The notes below the pieces were generated by a model, which saw only the letters and a program-made list of their open reading frames with translations, did not search any database and was not told the origin of the DNA. Of a stretch of DNA of 61,362 nt, positions 1-11,946 are shown one piece after another. The DNA is taken from positions 1-61,362 of the forward strand of contig WOGZ01000210.1 in the NCBI GenBank assembly GCA_009733775.1, given 5' to 3'. This DNA comes from Alectoria sarmentosa. Taxonomy: Eukaryota; Ascomycota; Lecanoromycetes; Lecanorales; Parmeliaceae. Every line of letters begins with the position of its first letter. Positions within the stretch are counted from its first letter, which is position 1. Position numbers and translations under genes: made by a program.

Positions 1-2304
1 ATAAATCGTTTAATTTATAAAATAAATATAAAACGAAATATGTGATTTAATTTAATTAATATATAAAGATATTTTAATGACGAAAAAAGAAAATTATCGC
101 GCTATTTATTATAATAAAACATTATTACTTTTTTTAATATAATTCTTTTTTTATTAAAAGTGATTTCGTTAAACGTATTTTTATTTATTTATTCGCAATT
201 TCTTTTATTTTTTCTCATAATTAACACATTTTTTTTATCGAAGATTTTTGTTTTCATTTAATTTATATTCGTTTAAAGAAAAACAATTTCAATTTTATAA
301 AAAATATTAACTTAATTAACGATTTTAATTTATTAAAAGTATAATATAATTATAAACAACATTATAATAATAAGCGTAATCGTTTTTTACGCGAAAAACG
401 TTTTTATTAAATGAATATTTAAAAATAAATGTGAACGAGTTTTAATAATAATTAAACGATAGTTATAAACTTTATTTAAAACGCGATTTTTTTTTATAAT
501 TAACTTTTTTTTTTGAACGATTACGAAAATAATAATAAAATAAAATTTTAAAATATCGTTTTATAAAGAGTATAAAAAATCTTTAAAATAATAATTACTA
601 TAACTTTTTCAAACATCGATTTCATTCTTTTTCAAAAAAATTATATCGCTGATTTTCGCTTTAAGATTTTTTTTAAATGTTATTATTTAATTCTTTTACG
701 ATATTATAAATAAACTCGATTTAATCGAATTATTATATATAATTAAGTTAATTTTTAAAACGAAATTTCGATATAAAATCGTTATAACATCAAGATTATT
801 AATTATATATTTTAAAACATTCGCAAAAATCTTAAATCGTTTAATAATATAATAATATAATTTTGCGAAAACTTTTATTAAATTTTATTAATTATTAAAA
901 ACGTCGAATTAAAACGTATTATTATATTTATTTTAAAAAGCTTATATTTATGAAATTACATTCAAATTCTCAGATTCACGAAAGATATAAAATCTCGCAA
1001 TTCGAATTTAATTAAACAAAATTCTATTAATATAAAAATATTCGCAAATAATTTTTTAAATATAAATAATAAAACTTTAATAAATATAAAAAAACGAAAG
1101 ATTATAAAATAATTTATCGATTAATTATTAAATAATATTATCATAAATTTATTAAAAAAATCGTTAAATTATTAAGCTATTAAGCTTATTATATTTATTT
1201 AATAAATATTTTATTAAGTTTATAACTTAATAAGTTGATAAATAGTTAATTCTAATAGAAAAATTAATTAATTTATTATTACTCAAAATATGACGTTTTT
1301 AATATATCACATTATCGATATTATTATGTCGTTAATTATAATTTTTTATCGTTTATTATAATTTTAACAAGCATTTCATAATTAATTAATCGTACTTTTA
1401 ACAAAATTTCATTAATGTTATTTATCGTGATTTAAATTCACATCGAGTATTTAACTTTTACACTTTTAAAAAGATTTTTTACATTTTTAATAAAAACGTT
1501 ATTTAATTCAATAATTAAATTTTTAACAAATTTCTTAAAATTAAAACGATATATATTAATTATAATTAAATCGTTAATAAAGAAAACAGTTTTCTTTTAT
1601 TTATCAAATTAATAAACGTTTTTTTATTTTTATAAGATATTTTATTTTATTATTATTTAAAGTTAAAAAAGAGTTATATAATAATGTTATTAAAAAATTA
1701 ATAATAATTAAAAAATTTATGCAATAAAACACGTTTATAAATTAAATATATTAAATTTAAAATACTTTGTTATCGTATTCTCGAAAACGAATATAACGAT
1801 AAACGTTATTATATATCACGTATATTTTTTGCTTCGCTCGATTCAAACAATTTTTTTTTTTTTTAACGAATTTAATATTTAATTCGTTTAATTTTTAATA
1901 TAACGATTAATAAATCGTAAAACTAATTTTTATAACAAATCGATTTATGTTTATAATCGAAGATTTTTACTTATAATTAATTATATATTAATTTAAGTCA
2001 AATTATTAACAAAGTCGATTTATTTATTATAATTTTAAACGATTTATTAAAAAGATAATCGAATTATTCGATTAAATATATTAAAAATAAAATTATTAAA
2101 TAAATGCTTTTTATATAATAATAAAAATAAATTATATATATATATAAAAGATAAGCAAAGTTCGATTAATCGACGTTATTTAAATTCGTTTCGCTTTTAT
2201 TTACTTTAAATATCATAAATTTAATTTATAAACCTTAATTTGTTATTTTATAAAGCGCGAAGTTTTAAGATTATTCGATTCTATTTACGTTATTTACGAG
2301 ATAT
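1..2304. repeat. AT-rich, RIP-like block (left flank)
   Basis: The sequence is overwhelmingly A and T, with no open frame of useful length. The few cytosines left are mostly in CpG. Around 680-1,010 the plus strand reads as a semi-continuous peptide interrupted by TAA codons, as if Arg and Gln codons had been turned into stops, so a dead coding element is probably present. I could not assign it to a family. The change to normal composition at about 2,305-2,330 is abrupt. Confidence 0.75.
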
Positions 2305-2348
2305 TTATCTAATCGAATTAGCGCCTTGGCAGTAGCTAACCGGATCTG

Positions 2349-2416
2349 GGGGGACATACGTTTAACACACATGGGGGTATACGCCTAATAGACAGGGGGT
2401 TTACGCCTAGGGGCTC
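2349..2416. repeat. Three imperfect 22-24 bp G-rich tandem repeats at the block edge
   Basis: Units start at 2,349, 2,373 and 2,395. Each opens with GGGGG followed within a few bases by TACG (ACATACG, TATACG, TTTACG), and the middle of each unit resembles TTAACACACA or CTAATAGACA. They sit at the junction of AT-rich DNA and the gene block. Their complement (GTATACCCCC-like) resembles in style the GTACACC-type subterminal repeats at the other edge of the block, so they could be the end of a transposable element. That link is inference. Confidence 0.5.
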
Positions 2417-2678
2417 CCATTGTTTATTAGGCGCAGAAATGACTGCACCTGGAACCGAGTGCTTTGTGCACCATAATTAACAACCTTTCCTGCTTACCTA
2501 TAAACTCTACTGTCAATATGCCCTACCGCTACAACCACCCCTCTTATTGTTGACAGCGCGCCTGACTTACGCTCTCAACGCGGCCCTATAAGAAGCATCA
2601 TTATCCCATGACCAACACTATTGTCACTCAGCTCAATACTTCCTGGCCACCACCTCCTGAAATGACCGGCCACCTTTG

Positions 2679-5600
2679 ATGTGTACTGGATCAGTGAAAA
2701 AGTTTTCTCCGAATCTCTTGTCAATGGCCGAGCTACCAGGCCGAAACGTCATCGCGGGGGAGGAGCCCACCGTGCACAACGGACTTTCCGGGCTCGAGAG
2801 TGCCTTCAAGCCACGACCTTATCAACTCGAGATGCTCGAGGAGAGTATGCGGAGGAACATCATTGTTGCTGTGCGAATTCCTTGCTTTCCATTGTCTTTA
2901 GCGGCTAACATACTTTCAGATGGACACTGGATCAGGAAAGACGGTACACACATTTCCGACTTATTCTTTACTGTCTCGTACCAATCCTTGAGCTGCAAGA
3001 CCTAGGCCGGGAGCAGAATCCTGTTCCTTAGCCCGAGACTCGTTTCATTGACTCAGATTTCTTGCCTTAAATAAGCAACGCTGACTTCGAAATGTGCGCA
3101 GCTCGTGTATGTACATCTACACTTTGATATGATTAATTTGTGACCCGATCCTAGAGCGATTCTGCGTATACAAGCGGAGCTTGAACAGTGTCCCGCTGGT
3201 AAAGTACGAGAGATGGCTCTTCAGGAGGAGCCGTTTTGGCATTTTGGCACTCTGACGTCTTTGTAGTTTGTCTGGCTTTGCGTTCCAACAGTCGCCTTGG
3301 CCGTTCAACAATTCAAGGCTTTGTCGACTCAGCTACCTGCATTTCAGGCAAGGGTGCTTTCGGGAGCCGACAAAGTTGAGTTCTGGACTGAACAGTGGAT
3401 ATGGGATGATGTACTCCAGGGCATCGACATCGTTATTTCCACACATCAGGTAATTCAAACTATTCATGTTGAGCCTTTCAGCTCTCGGCGTTGACATTAC
3501 AGGTGCTCTTGGATGCACTCATCCATGGTTTCGTACAAATGAGTCAACTAGCATTGTTGGTATTTGACGAAGGTGCGTGGATTCTCGTGTTGAATTTGTC
3601 CATTCACGCATTGTTGATATAGCTCTCCATAGCACATTCTTGCACAGGCAATCACCCATCAAGCAGAATACTGCGGGAATTCTACCATACATCCACGGCT
3701 CAAGCCCGACCTTCGATACTTGGCCTTTCTGCGAGTCCCGTTGTCAATAGTAAGGTTAGGAATCTTGGGTGAGTGTAACACTTCAGTTCATCTTTCTCAA
3801 ATGTGCGAAAGTCCTAGGTGTGCCCATCTCAGGCAAATTTCCATATCACAAGACATTGTATCCGAAATTACGAGACACCTGCACCTGACTTTGAGCCTCA
3901 GGCGCGCTGCAAGTAAAAGCGACAGTCGCAGCCACAGAGCACCCTTGGGTTCTGACAAAACAGGCACGAAGCACGAGTTTTATAGTCCATAAAGCACTCT
4001 GCTCCGACTACTGTTGCACATCGACGATTTCCTCGGCTTATTACCCATGAGTGCACTAAATTTGAAAAAGGCCAAGAGCGAAGACTGCCACCTTCTCTGG
4101 CAGCTTACTTGGCTGATATGCCTACTTCTAAAACGTCCTACTCTCAGCGGTTAGTTTGCGTTCGCTGAGACTGCTCACCGGTCGGGCCCGAGTCGTCAAG
4201 GGCTTGTTGAAACATCATGAGCCATCGTTCAAAGCTCAGAAGCCTTGCTGTCCATGAGAGTTCTCGCTAGGGCTCTTGGAATGCACTAAATATTCTCGCT
4301 TCGAAGGGTTTCTTGTCACGAGTTTGCAGAAATTGCTAACGCAGGGTATAGATTACTCGAATCCAATTTAAACGCAATTTCTCGGACCCCAAAGATTCAT
4401 CGAGATGAGATGCTTCAATTTGTCCATCGACCTGAACTGATAAAGCTCGTGTATTTACCCAGTGGTCCAGAACTCATAGCTCCTCAAGCTCTGAAAAGCC
4501 TGGAGAAAATTTACCAAGATCTTGATATTGAGCAAGACCCGTGGGTTATTAAGATGAAGTCTGATCCAAGCACTTGCAACGCTAAAGTTCTTGAGAAAGC
4601 TTTGATAAGCAATAGGACGTAAGGAAAACTTTTTTGAAACTTCTCAGTGTACCTAGTAAGATGAGATTTTCGCTGACGCTGACCCAGATATTGCCACGAT
4701 CAGATAAAGGTCCTGTACGATAGAGCACTAGCTGTTCATCACGAACTGGGATCTTTCGCCGCCGATTACTATATTCGACAATGTGTCGCCAAAGTGCAAC
4801 GGGGAGCTGCTGAAGGCTCTTTTGTCATTGAGGGCCTAAAAGACGCAGAGAAGCTATATTTAGGCAGAAAGTTTGCCGAAGTTGTGGTCCCCCAAACAAG
4901 AGACTACCCATTGGAAACTCGTCATACCACGCCTAAAGTAGAGGCTTTGGTTCAATTTTTACGGGAAGTAGACCATACAACATTCTCGGGCCTCATCTTT
5001 GTGCGCACAAGAGCAGAAGTTGCTGTATTGTCCCACATAGTTTCAATACAAGCTCCATGGTTCAAAGTTGCAACATTCGTAGGTGAGTCTGGCTTCTCTG
5101 GCCGTCGAAATACAGTTGGCGAATTGGTGGACCTCAAAAACCAAAAAGAGACTCTTGATGATCTCCGTCTGGGCAAGAAGAATCTGATAGTTACAACTAA
5201 CGCCCTAGAAGAGGGTATCGATGTATCGGCCTGTAACGTGGTTATATGCTTTGAGAAACCTCCAAACCTGAAGTCCTTTATTCAGCGAAGAGGTCGCGCA
5301 AGGAAGTCTGAGTCCAAATATGTTATCATGTTTGAGGCCGATGGCCTCGACCATAGTGCCATATCGTCGACGTGGGTTGAGCTCGAAGAGGAAATGCGAA
5401 GGACGTACGCGGACGAACAGCGGCTTCTTCAAGAGGTCCAAGAGCTCGAATCTCTGGACGAAAGGGCCAAGGGTGATTTTGTGGTCGAAGCAACTGGGTA
5501 AGTAGCGCACGAGGTCGCTCGCAGGCATGGCCTTTACTCATGTAATGGAACAACATAGGGCCAGGCTTACCCCAAACGACGCTGTTCAGCACCTTTATCA

Positions 5601-8600
5601 CTTTTGCGCCGCTCTGCCCACAGCGCCATATGTGGATATTAATCCGATATTTTCGTTTGAAGAATATTCTTCCGGTCGAGATGGAAGATCAATCTCAGCG
5701 AAAGTACTGCTGCCAAATTCTGTCGACGTCTCTGTTCGCAGTGCTTACAGCAAATCCCAGTGGATCACTGAAAAGATGGCCCGAAAGGATGCGGCTTTTC
5801 AGGCTTACAAAGCCTTGTACCATGCTGGTCTTGTTAACGACAACCTCTTACCACTAGGACATGTGGATGAAGTAGTGAATAAAGCGTATGGCGCTGTTGA
5901 GAAGCGTCCAAGTATTGTGAAGGTCTCTGACCAAATCGATGTATGGCCTTCCATTGCACATTGTTGGCAGAGTCCAGGTCCTATTTACGGATCACTTGTC
6001 AAAATCACGGGTCAAGACCAGGTAACAACGGATATGATAATGCTACTGCCAGTCAGAATCCCAGGAATTGCCGGTGTCGACTTGTATTGGGATGAAAATA
6101 CCACGTTCCAGCTATTCACTGAGCCTGAAACAACGATCCTTTCCTCGGCGATAATAGCCTCAGCTGCCCAGATCACGTTCCTTATGCTGGACTCTGTTTT
6201 CAGAGGTAGGGTGGACCATGACCGTCATGACTTCACGGTCCTTTTCATGCCTTCAAGCGGAATTGACCATCTAACATGGCTGTCCTCGTATTCCGGGGCA
6301 ATCAAAGCTGAAGATCTTTGCCATCAGGACGTCGGCAGAGATGCCGGCCTTGTCAGAGACCTTAGCCACAACGGAAAGTTGCATACTCTTCAAGACATTA
6401 TTTATGAACATTTAGAAGACACGCTTCCTGAAGGCAAGACCAAAGCTCTTGAGCATCGACATACGGACCCTTGCCTGTTGGAAAGAAGGCAGTACAAACC
6501 CTCTAACGGCGGGCGTGATTGGAGCATGAAGCTCGATTCGGCTGATCCCGACCAAGGTGTCCTGATGGAGGTGAAGAGATTGCCAAAGAGAGCCGACTTT
6601 CTGCATCCAGTCCCTAGCGGTAACGCAGGTTCTACAAAGTGGTCTGGACTCCAGCGGCTATTTGCGAAAGAATGCGAGGTGGACAGATTGCCCTTCAGCT
6701 ACTCACGTTTTGCCCTGTTTATTCCATCCATTCTGCATAAAGTCCAAATAGCCATGACTGTGGAACAGCTTTGCGATACGGTCCTTTCCCCGCTAGAAAT
6801 TCATCATCGAAGCCTTGTAGCCACAGCGATCTGCGCTTCTTCGGCAGATGAGGCTACGGACTATCAGCGCCTCGAGACTCTTGGTGATAGCATCCTAAAG
6901 GCTATGACCTCGCTAACCCTGATGGCGGAACATCTCAACTACCATGAAGGTACTTACGCTTTGCGGGCATCTCCCCTTATATGTAAACCCGATGTGGAAT
7001 ACAAGACGTGTTCCAGGAGCAAATTACTCTTCTGTCTCCCTAGGTAGCCCCTTAGACCTGGCCTATAACCCGCGGTGATCTTTAGAAGAGGAAAGACTAA
7101 TTCCACGAGTTGCTTTCAAAGGTATCCTTTCGCATCAAAAAGACCATATAGTGTCCAACAGCTCTCTTGCCTCTGCAGCCATGCGGACAGGATTGGATCG
7201 GTTCATCATCACCAAACCATACACTGGCCAGAAATGGCGGCCACTGTACAATGGTAAACTAGCTACGAAAATGCCCGAACGGACCCGTGAGATGTCCACC
7301 AAGACACTTGCGGACGTTGTGGAGGCCCTGATAGGCGCCGCATATCTTAGTGGGGGACTCCCAAAGGCAGCTACTTGCCTAAAGATTTTTCTGCCAGAAG
7401 TGCCTTGGTACGTATTTTCGGAGTCCGTGTTTCCTCTTTTGGACCGAACCTTGATTATGGAGGCATGTCTCAGGAGTGTCTGATCTGTAGACATGCTCCA
7501 AATTCAACAAAGTCTCTCAAATAAACAATACTAACTCCGAAATCATAATCTAGGTCCACAGCGTTGCAGGCGAGCCAGATACTGTATAGGGTATACGACC
7601 TTCAATTTCCGGTATCCACTCATGTTACAGAAGCCGAAAAAGTGATCTCGTATGACTTCAACCTCAAATCTCTCCTTATCGAGGCTCTCACCCATCCTTC
7701 CCACTATGGACCAAACACCAGCTCATCATATAATCGTTTGGAATTTTGCGGAGACGCCATACTCGATAACATTGTTACGACGACGGCATTTGCCCACAAC
7801 CCCCCTCTGCCCACCCACAAGTTGCACCTTATCCGCGCTGCTTTAGTCAATGCTGACTTCCTTGGTTTCCTTTGCCTTACGCTCTCGATCTCCATTCCTC
7901 GCTTTGAGGCTCTCGGCAACGATGCACAGAACATCACCACCACTGAGGTACCACACCTCTTCTATCTCTGGCAATCAATGCGTCATGCGTCGCCGTCTGT
8001 TCGGTTTGCCCAACAAGCCTGCCTTGTGCGCCACCAGATGGTCCACACGGAGATATCGAATTCTCTAGCCAATGGAAACCACTACCCCTGGATTGCTCTT
8101 GCTAGGCTGGAACCTCCCAAATTCTTCTCGGATATCATCGAATCAATCTTGGGTGCCATCTACATCGACACCCACGGATCCTTGTCTGCTTCTGAAAGGT
8201 TCCTCGAGCACCTCGGACTGATGCCCTACTTGCGCCGAGTCTTGGAGAACGAGATAGCAGTACTACATCCAAAAGAGGAGCTGGGCCAGTTGGCCGACCA
8301 TGACAAGGTCAGATATGTTCTCGGAAAGGAAGGTGAAGAGGGCGAGGAGCGCCTAAGTTGTACCGTCATTGTGGGAGAGACACCCGTTGTAAAGATTGGG
8401 GATGGTCTCAGTACCAAAGAAGTGCGAACAAGGGCAGCGGATGAAGCCTGCAAAATTCTGAGACGGGAGAGGTCAACGTCTGGCAATGGAGGCCGTAGAG
8501 AGGTTGTAAAGGCGGAAGGGGCGGACAGACAAGGGGAGGATGACGAGACGTTGAACGAAGACGGGGATGAAGTCGAGGAGAGTCAAGCAACAGAAGGGGC

Positions 8601-8640
8601 AGAGTACGATAGTGATGACAACATGACTTATGACGGCTGA
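2679..8640 (+). CDS. dcl2: Dicer-like protein 2 (RNA interference)
   Basis: Dicer cuts double-stranded RNA into small interfering RNAs; fungal DCL2 acts in quelling and antiviral defence. I reconstruct 12 exons: 2679-2870, 2920-2943, 3102-3106, 3155-3203, 3267-3449, 3503-3572, 3633-3768, 4352-4618, 4688-5497, 5559-6949, 7122-7407 and 7554-8640. They sum to 4,500 nt (1,499 aa), all in phase. The helicase has motif I MDTGSGKT and the DEAH box split across 3572/3633. Helicase-C ends in QRRGRARK. The dimerisation domain is near 5,560-5,860. RNase IIIa has ETLGDS and ADVVEAL; RNase IIIb has EFCGDAI and DIIESIL, so the catalytic acids are present. No clear PAZ domain is seen, as is common in DCL2. 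The tail is acidic. Start could instead be the ATG at 2724. Oddities are a 5-nt exon and a 583-bp intron (3769-4351). Confidence 0.93.
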
Positions 8641-9067
8641 TGAATCCCAAGAGTAACCGTTGGAGAAGAAAAACCCTCAAAACCCATCCAATCCACCCAA
8701 AGCCTCGACTTCTTAATCCTTACTAGACCACAAGGCGAAGATTGGATGCCGAGATGTTCGACTTTAGCAAGAGAATGGTAGGCCTAACCCTGATGCTTCA
8801 CGTTGTAATGATAGAACAATACTCGAGAGACCAACAGAGGCGACCGATATCTAGTTTCAACTCTGATGCTGTTGCGTTGGACAAGGTAGAATGCAAGGCA
8901 GGCAATATGCCCATACACAAATCCGAATGATCCTCAAGAGACATGTGAAAACGGCAGGCGGGCTTGCTATGGGTAGGCGATGATATGCATTTCTTTGCGC
9001 CTGTTGCTCCATACAAACATACAAATGCTAAGTGCTTCGGGCAAGAAAATAGTCCATTTTGCATCCG
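8641..9067. other. Convergent 3' intergenic region
   Basis: This lies between the dcl2 stop and the proteasome alpha-2 stop, which converge. I see only short out-of-frame ORFs on both strands and A-rich stretches. It presumably holds both 3' untranslated regions. Confidence 0.6.
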
Positions 9068-10456
9068 TCACAGATTCGTAAGGTAGTCTTCTATCTCCTG
9101 CTCGAATTTTGAAAAAAAGGCCTGAGTCAGCAATATCCCTTCTAGATGTTTCCTACAATGCGAGACCAACAATGAAAGCAGAAGAGGAATAAAAATAAAA
9201 ATAAACATGATTCACTTCAAGATTGTACGTCTTGGTTTTTGTCACTGGTGGTGGAAATAAGTCGGGAACTACGCACCTCTTTGCTCAATTTTCGGAACCT
9301 AGGTCCCACTGCTCCTTCCACACCTTCATACCCAAGTAGATCATTCGCAGGTGCTCCGATGATGCCTGTGTCATGCTGATCAGCCTTACGCGCAAGTTCC
9401 TGCGGAGTGCTATTGATACCAATTTCAACTGTCTCTCCATTCATCTCGCCTTCGATCGTTTCCTTCAATGTCAACAATGCAATATGCACCGCATCTTCCA
9501 GTTCCAAGTCCTCCTTATATCTCTTCTCGAGAAAGGTCTTCGCGCTAGTGGCGCTTTTGCCAATGGCCGTGGCTTTCCATGGAAAATCTGATCGTTCTCA
9601 ATCTTAGCATTTCCCTTTCGAGAAAAGCATTGAGTAATCAAACCACTGCGCGAGTCTATTTGCTCCCGCATCGTGTCTCATGACTGCGGATACGGCATGC
9701 ATTAGGAAATCAAGGGCTGGAAAGGTTGCTTACAGCTGCCACTGGGATCCACCTGATAGAGACTTGGACCGCCTTTCAGAATCCCTCCAGTCTTCCCACT
9801 CGCCTTCTTCTTCTCCGCATCCGTTTCTAGTCCTTCATCTGCGAGCTCCTGCGTCTCGGGCTCCACTCCATCATCCCACCCCGCGATCAGTAAACTGACA
9901 CCGTAAGGTCGTACCCCACCACTTTGCGTTGCTTCTTGCATCACTCGAGCAACATCCTGGACAAGAATTCGCGTGGGTGGATATTCATTGTAGATTCGCT
10001 TGTACCCGGTGTGAGAGACTTTGCGAGCTTTGTCAACGAGAACACGGTAATCAGGACCCATGCCGCTGTAGACCATGCCAATATTGGGGGTGATAAGGGA
10101 GACTTTGGAGAGGGAAGGAGGGTCGATGAGCGGCGATGACGATTTCTTTTCCGTGGCAAGAACGATTCCATTCGTCGCTTCCTCAGAGATGAGCATAGTG
10201 GACCTGGCTGAACGAAAGAATCATCAATGATTACCTTTTATGCCCAGAGATGTGACTCCTTGGTTAACCGCGTTGAGGGCATATTCTGAGCTGCTGTTAT
10301 TGAAGCTCGCAGTAGCGGCGAGTTATGACGAGACTGTACCTATTTGCACAAGCTTGCCACTGCGTGTTTATTAGTCAACGTGCATGTGTGGTGGGATGGA
10401 ACAGGAGCTTGCCTCGGAGAGAAGGTGGTGAGTGAGAAGGAGTATCGGTCCGCCAT
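9068..10456 (-). CDS. PRE8: 20S proteasome subunit alpha type-2 (Pre8)
   Basis: Structural alpha subunit of the 20S proteasome core. Six exons on the minus strand: 10413-10456, 10340-10359 (20 nt), 10235-10285, 9734-10177, 9277-9587 and 9068-9097. They total 900 nt (299 aa) in phase. The N-terminus MADRYSFSLTTFSPSGK is the alpha-subunit signature, followed by LVQIEYALNAVNQGV and ATNGIVLATEKK; the protein ends EIEDYLTNL. The first intron (10360-10412) begins with GC instead of GT: only this donor rejoins SP to SGK in phase. The protein is about 50 aa longer than the roughly 250 aa usual for the family. The extra residues sit in two hydrophilic insertions, one after GWDDG and one before GAPANDLLG. 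It is divergent from the RING gene at 10,850. Confidence 0.95.
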
Positions 10457-10849
10457 GGCGGCTGTTTCAATGGATTGGATGACAACGGCAGCAGATGATT
10501 TACCTTGTCAAGCTATAGAAAGATGCAAATGTCTAGACACAGTCAAGGTAGGAGCAAAGTCGCGTTCGCACACCCTTCTTGGAGGGAGATACTTGGGAGT
10601 CAGTAGGTACACCAGGTAGAAGCACTACGCGGCTCTTTGGTATATGCCGAATATTAGCCGCTGAGTAAAGTAAGGTACTTAGGTAATCATTCGAGGGCCA
10701 CAAGCAGAGACGTCGCCTTACTCATTGACTTGCGCCTTCTTTTGGTCATGTCTCTTCTCGTGCTCGCATCGATACAAACATCCCCGAAAATCCAGAAGAA
10801 TCTAGACGTAGGATAGCGTCGCTATCCGTACCCTTCGCATAGAGACAAC
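10457..10849. promoter_or_regulatory. Bidirectional promoter region, PRE8 / RING-CH gene
   Basis: This 393-bp spacer separates two divergent start codons. I see no convincing TATA box or ORF of note. It must carry the promoters of both genes; individual sites cannot be assigned from sequence alone. Confidence 0.5.
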
Positions 10850-11865
10850 ATGACCTCTACAGGCTTCAACCCAAATCCAGAATGGCATTGGCCGCGAGAC
10901 GCTCATTCACCTCCTGCTCCTCAAGCTTCCCAAGGCAGATCATCTATGCCTGGTACTTTCCATGAAACGCCAGCATCTGCCCCCAAGGCCAATCAGTCGC
11001 CAAAGCCAAAATCAAATACTATTCCAAAGCCTAAGAAGCATTGGCCTCCTAGAACCTGCCGGATATGTTTCGAAACCGTGGAGCCAACTTTCCATCCTCC
11101 TTCAGACAGTGTCCCCGATATGTTCCAGTCATCACCATCAGTCACATACGATTCTCCTGATCCTGAAGCCGGTCGACTTCTGCGGCCTTGCAAGTGTAAA
11201 GGGTCATCGAAATACGTCCATGAAGGTTGCCTTCAAGCGTGGCGACATGCGGACCCCGAATACGGCAAGAGAAACTACTGGCAATGCCCGACTTGCGCAT
11301 TCCGCTATCGTCTAGAAAGAATGCAATGGGGTAGATGGATCAGTAGCACTGCTACACAAATTATTTTGACCTGCTTCATTTTCTTCACGGCTTTGTTTGT
11401 TATGGGATTCGTTGCTGATCCCATTATCAATCTCTATGTTGATCCATATTCAGTCATCTCATCTGCGTCTTTTTCGACAGTCGGAGCCCGCCTTGAACCA
11501 ATGCTCACAGACGACGACGTCACAAGCTGGACAGAGCACTTCATTAAAGGTTTAGCATCTCTAGGATTGCTTGGCTTCGTGAAGGTACTCTTCGCCCTAT
11601 CACCATGGCAATGGTGGAATATCAGAACTTCTGGGATCATGAATGGTGGCGGCCGTTCTGGCAATACTGGGCGGGATCGTCTGGCCAGCATTAGCTGGGT
11701 GGTGGTCATAATTGGCATTGCCACATTTCTTTGGGTATGTGTCGCGTATCTGCTAGCTGCCATATACGAAGCTGACGCCGTATGTAGGCTGTTTATAAAG
11801 GTGTCCGCGCATGGAGTCGCCGCACTTTAGAAAAAGCCGGGGAAAAGGTCATGGATGTTGCAGCG

Positions 11866-11899
<34 letters not shown>

Positions 11900-11946
11900 G
11901 CAATGATGAGGCTGCAGATCAGAAAAGCCACGCGTCTAGCTCTTGA
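10850..11946 (+). CDS. RING-CH (RING-variant) membrane protein, probable E3 ubiquitin ligase
   Basis: Two exons, 10850-11734 and 11788-11946, give 347 aa in phase. The N-terminal 60 residues are Pro/Ser-rich. A RING-CH domain follows: CRICFE, then a spacer, CKCKGSSKYVHEGCLQAW and CPTCAFRY, fitting the C4HC3 pattern of MARCH/Doa10-type ligases that ubiquitinate membrane proteins. Hydrophobic segments follow at about residues 168-190, 225-250 and 275-300, so the protein is membrane-anchored with the RING near the N-terminus. The second exon supplies a charged tail with a run of eleven Asp encoded by a GAT/GAC repeat (near 11,868-11,900). Without removing the 53-bp intron the frame ends at 11,830. 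The domain is clear; the substrate is unknown. Confidence 0.85.
11868..11900. repeat. GATGAC microsatellite encoding poly-Asp
   Basis: A short perfect GAT/GAC alternation lies within the last exon of the RING-CH gene and encodes consecutive aspartates. Because each unit keeps the frame, length variants would change only the acidic tail. Confidence 0.85.

Noticed and set aside
3633..3768. Apparent loss of the DEAH box in dcl2 when the intron is ended at the first TAG
   Set aside because: Ending the intron 10 bp later (at 3,632) restores DEAHSCTGNHPSSRILREF in phase, so the gene is not broken.
11788..11830. Premature stop in the RING-CH gene
   Set aside because: Removing the 53-bp GT-AG intron at 11,735-11,787 carries the frame to 11,946.
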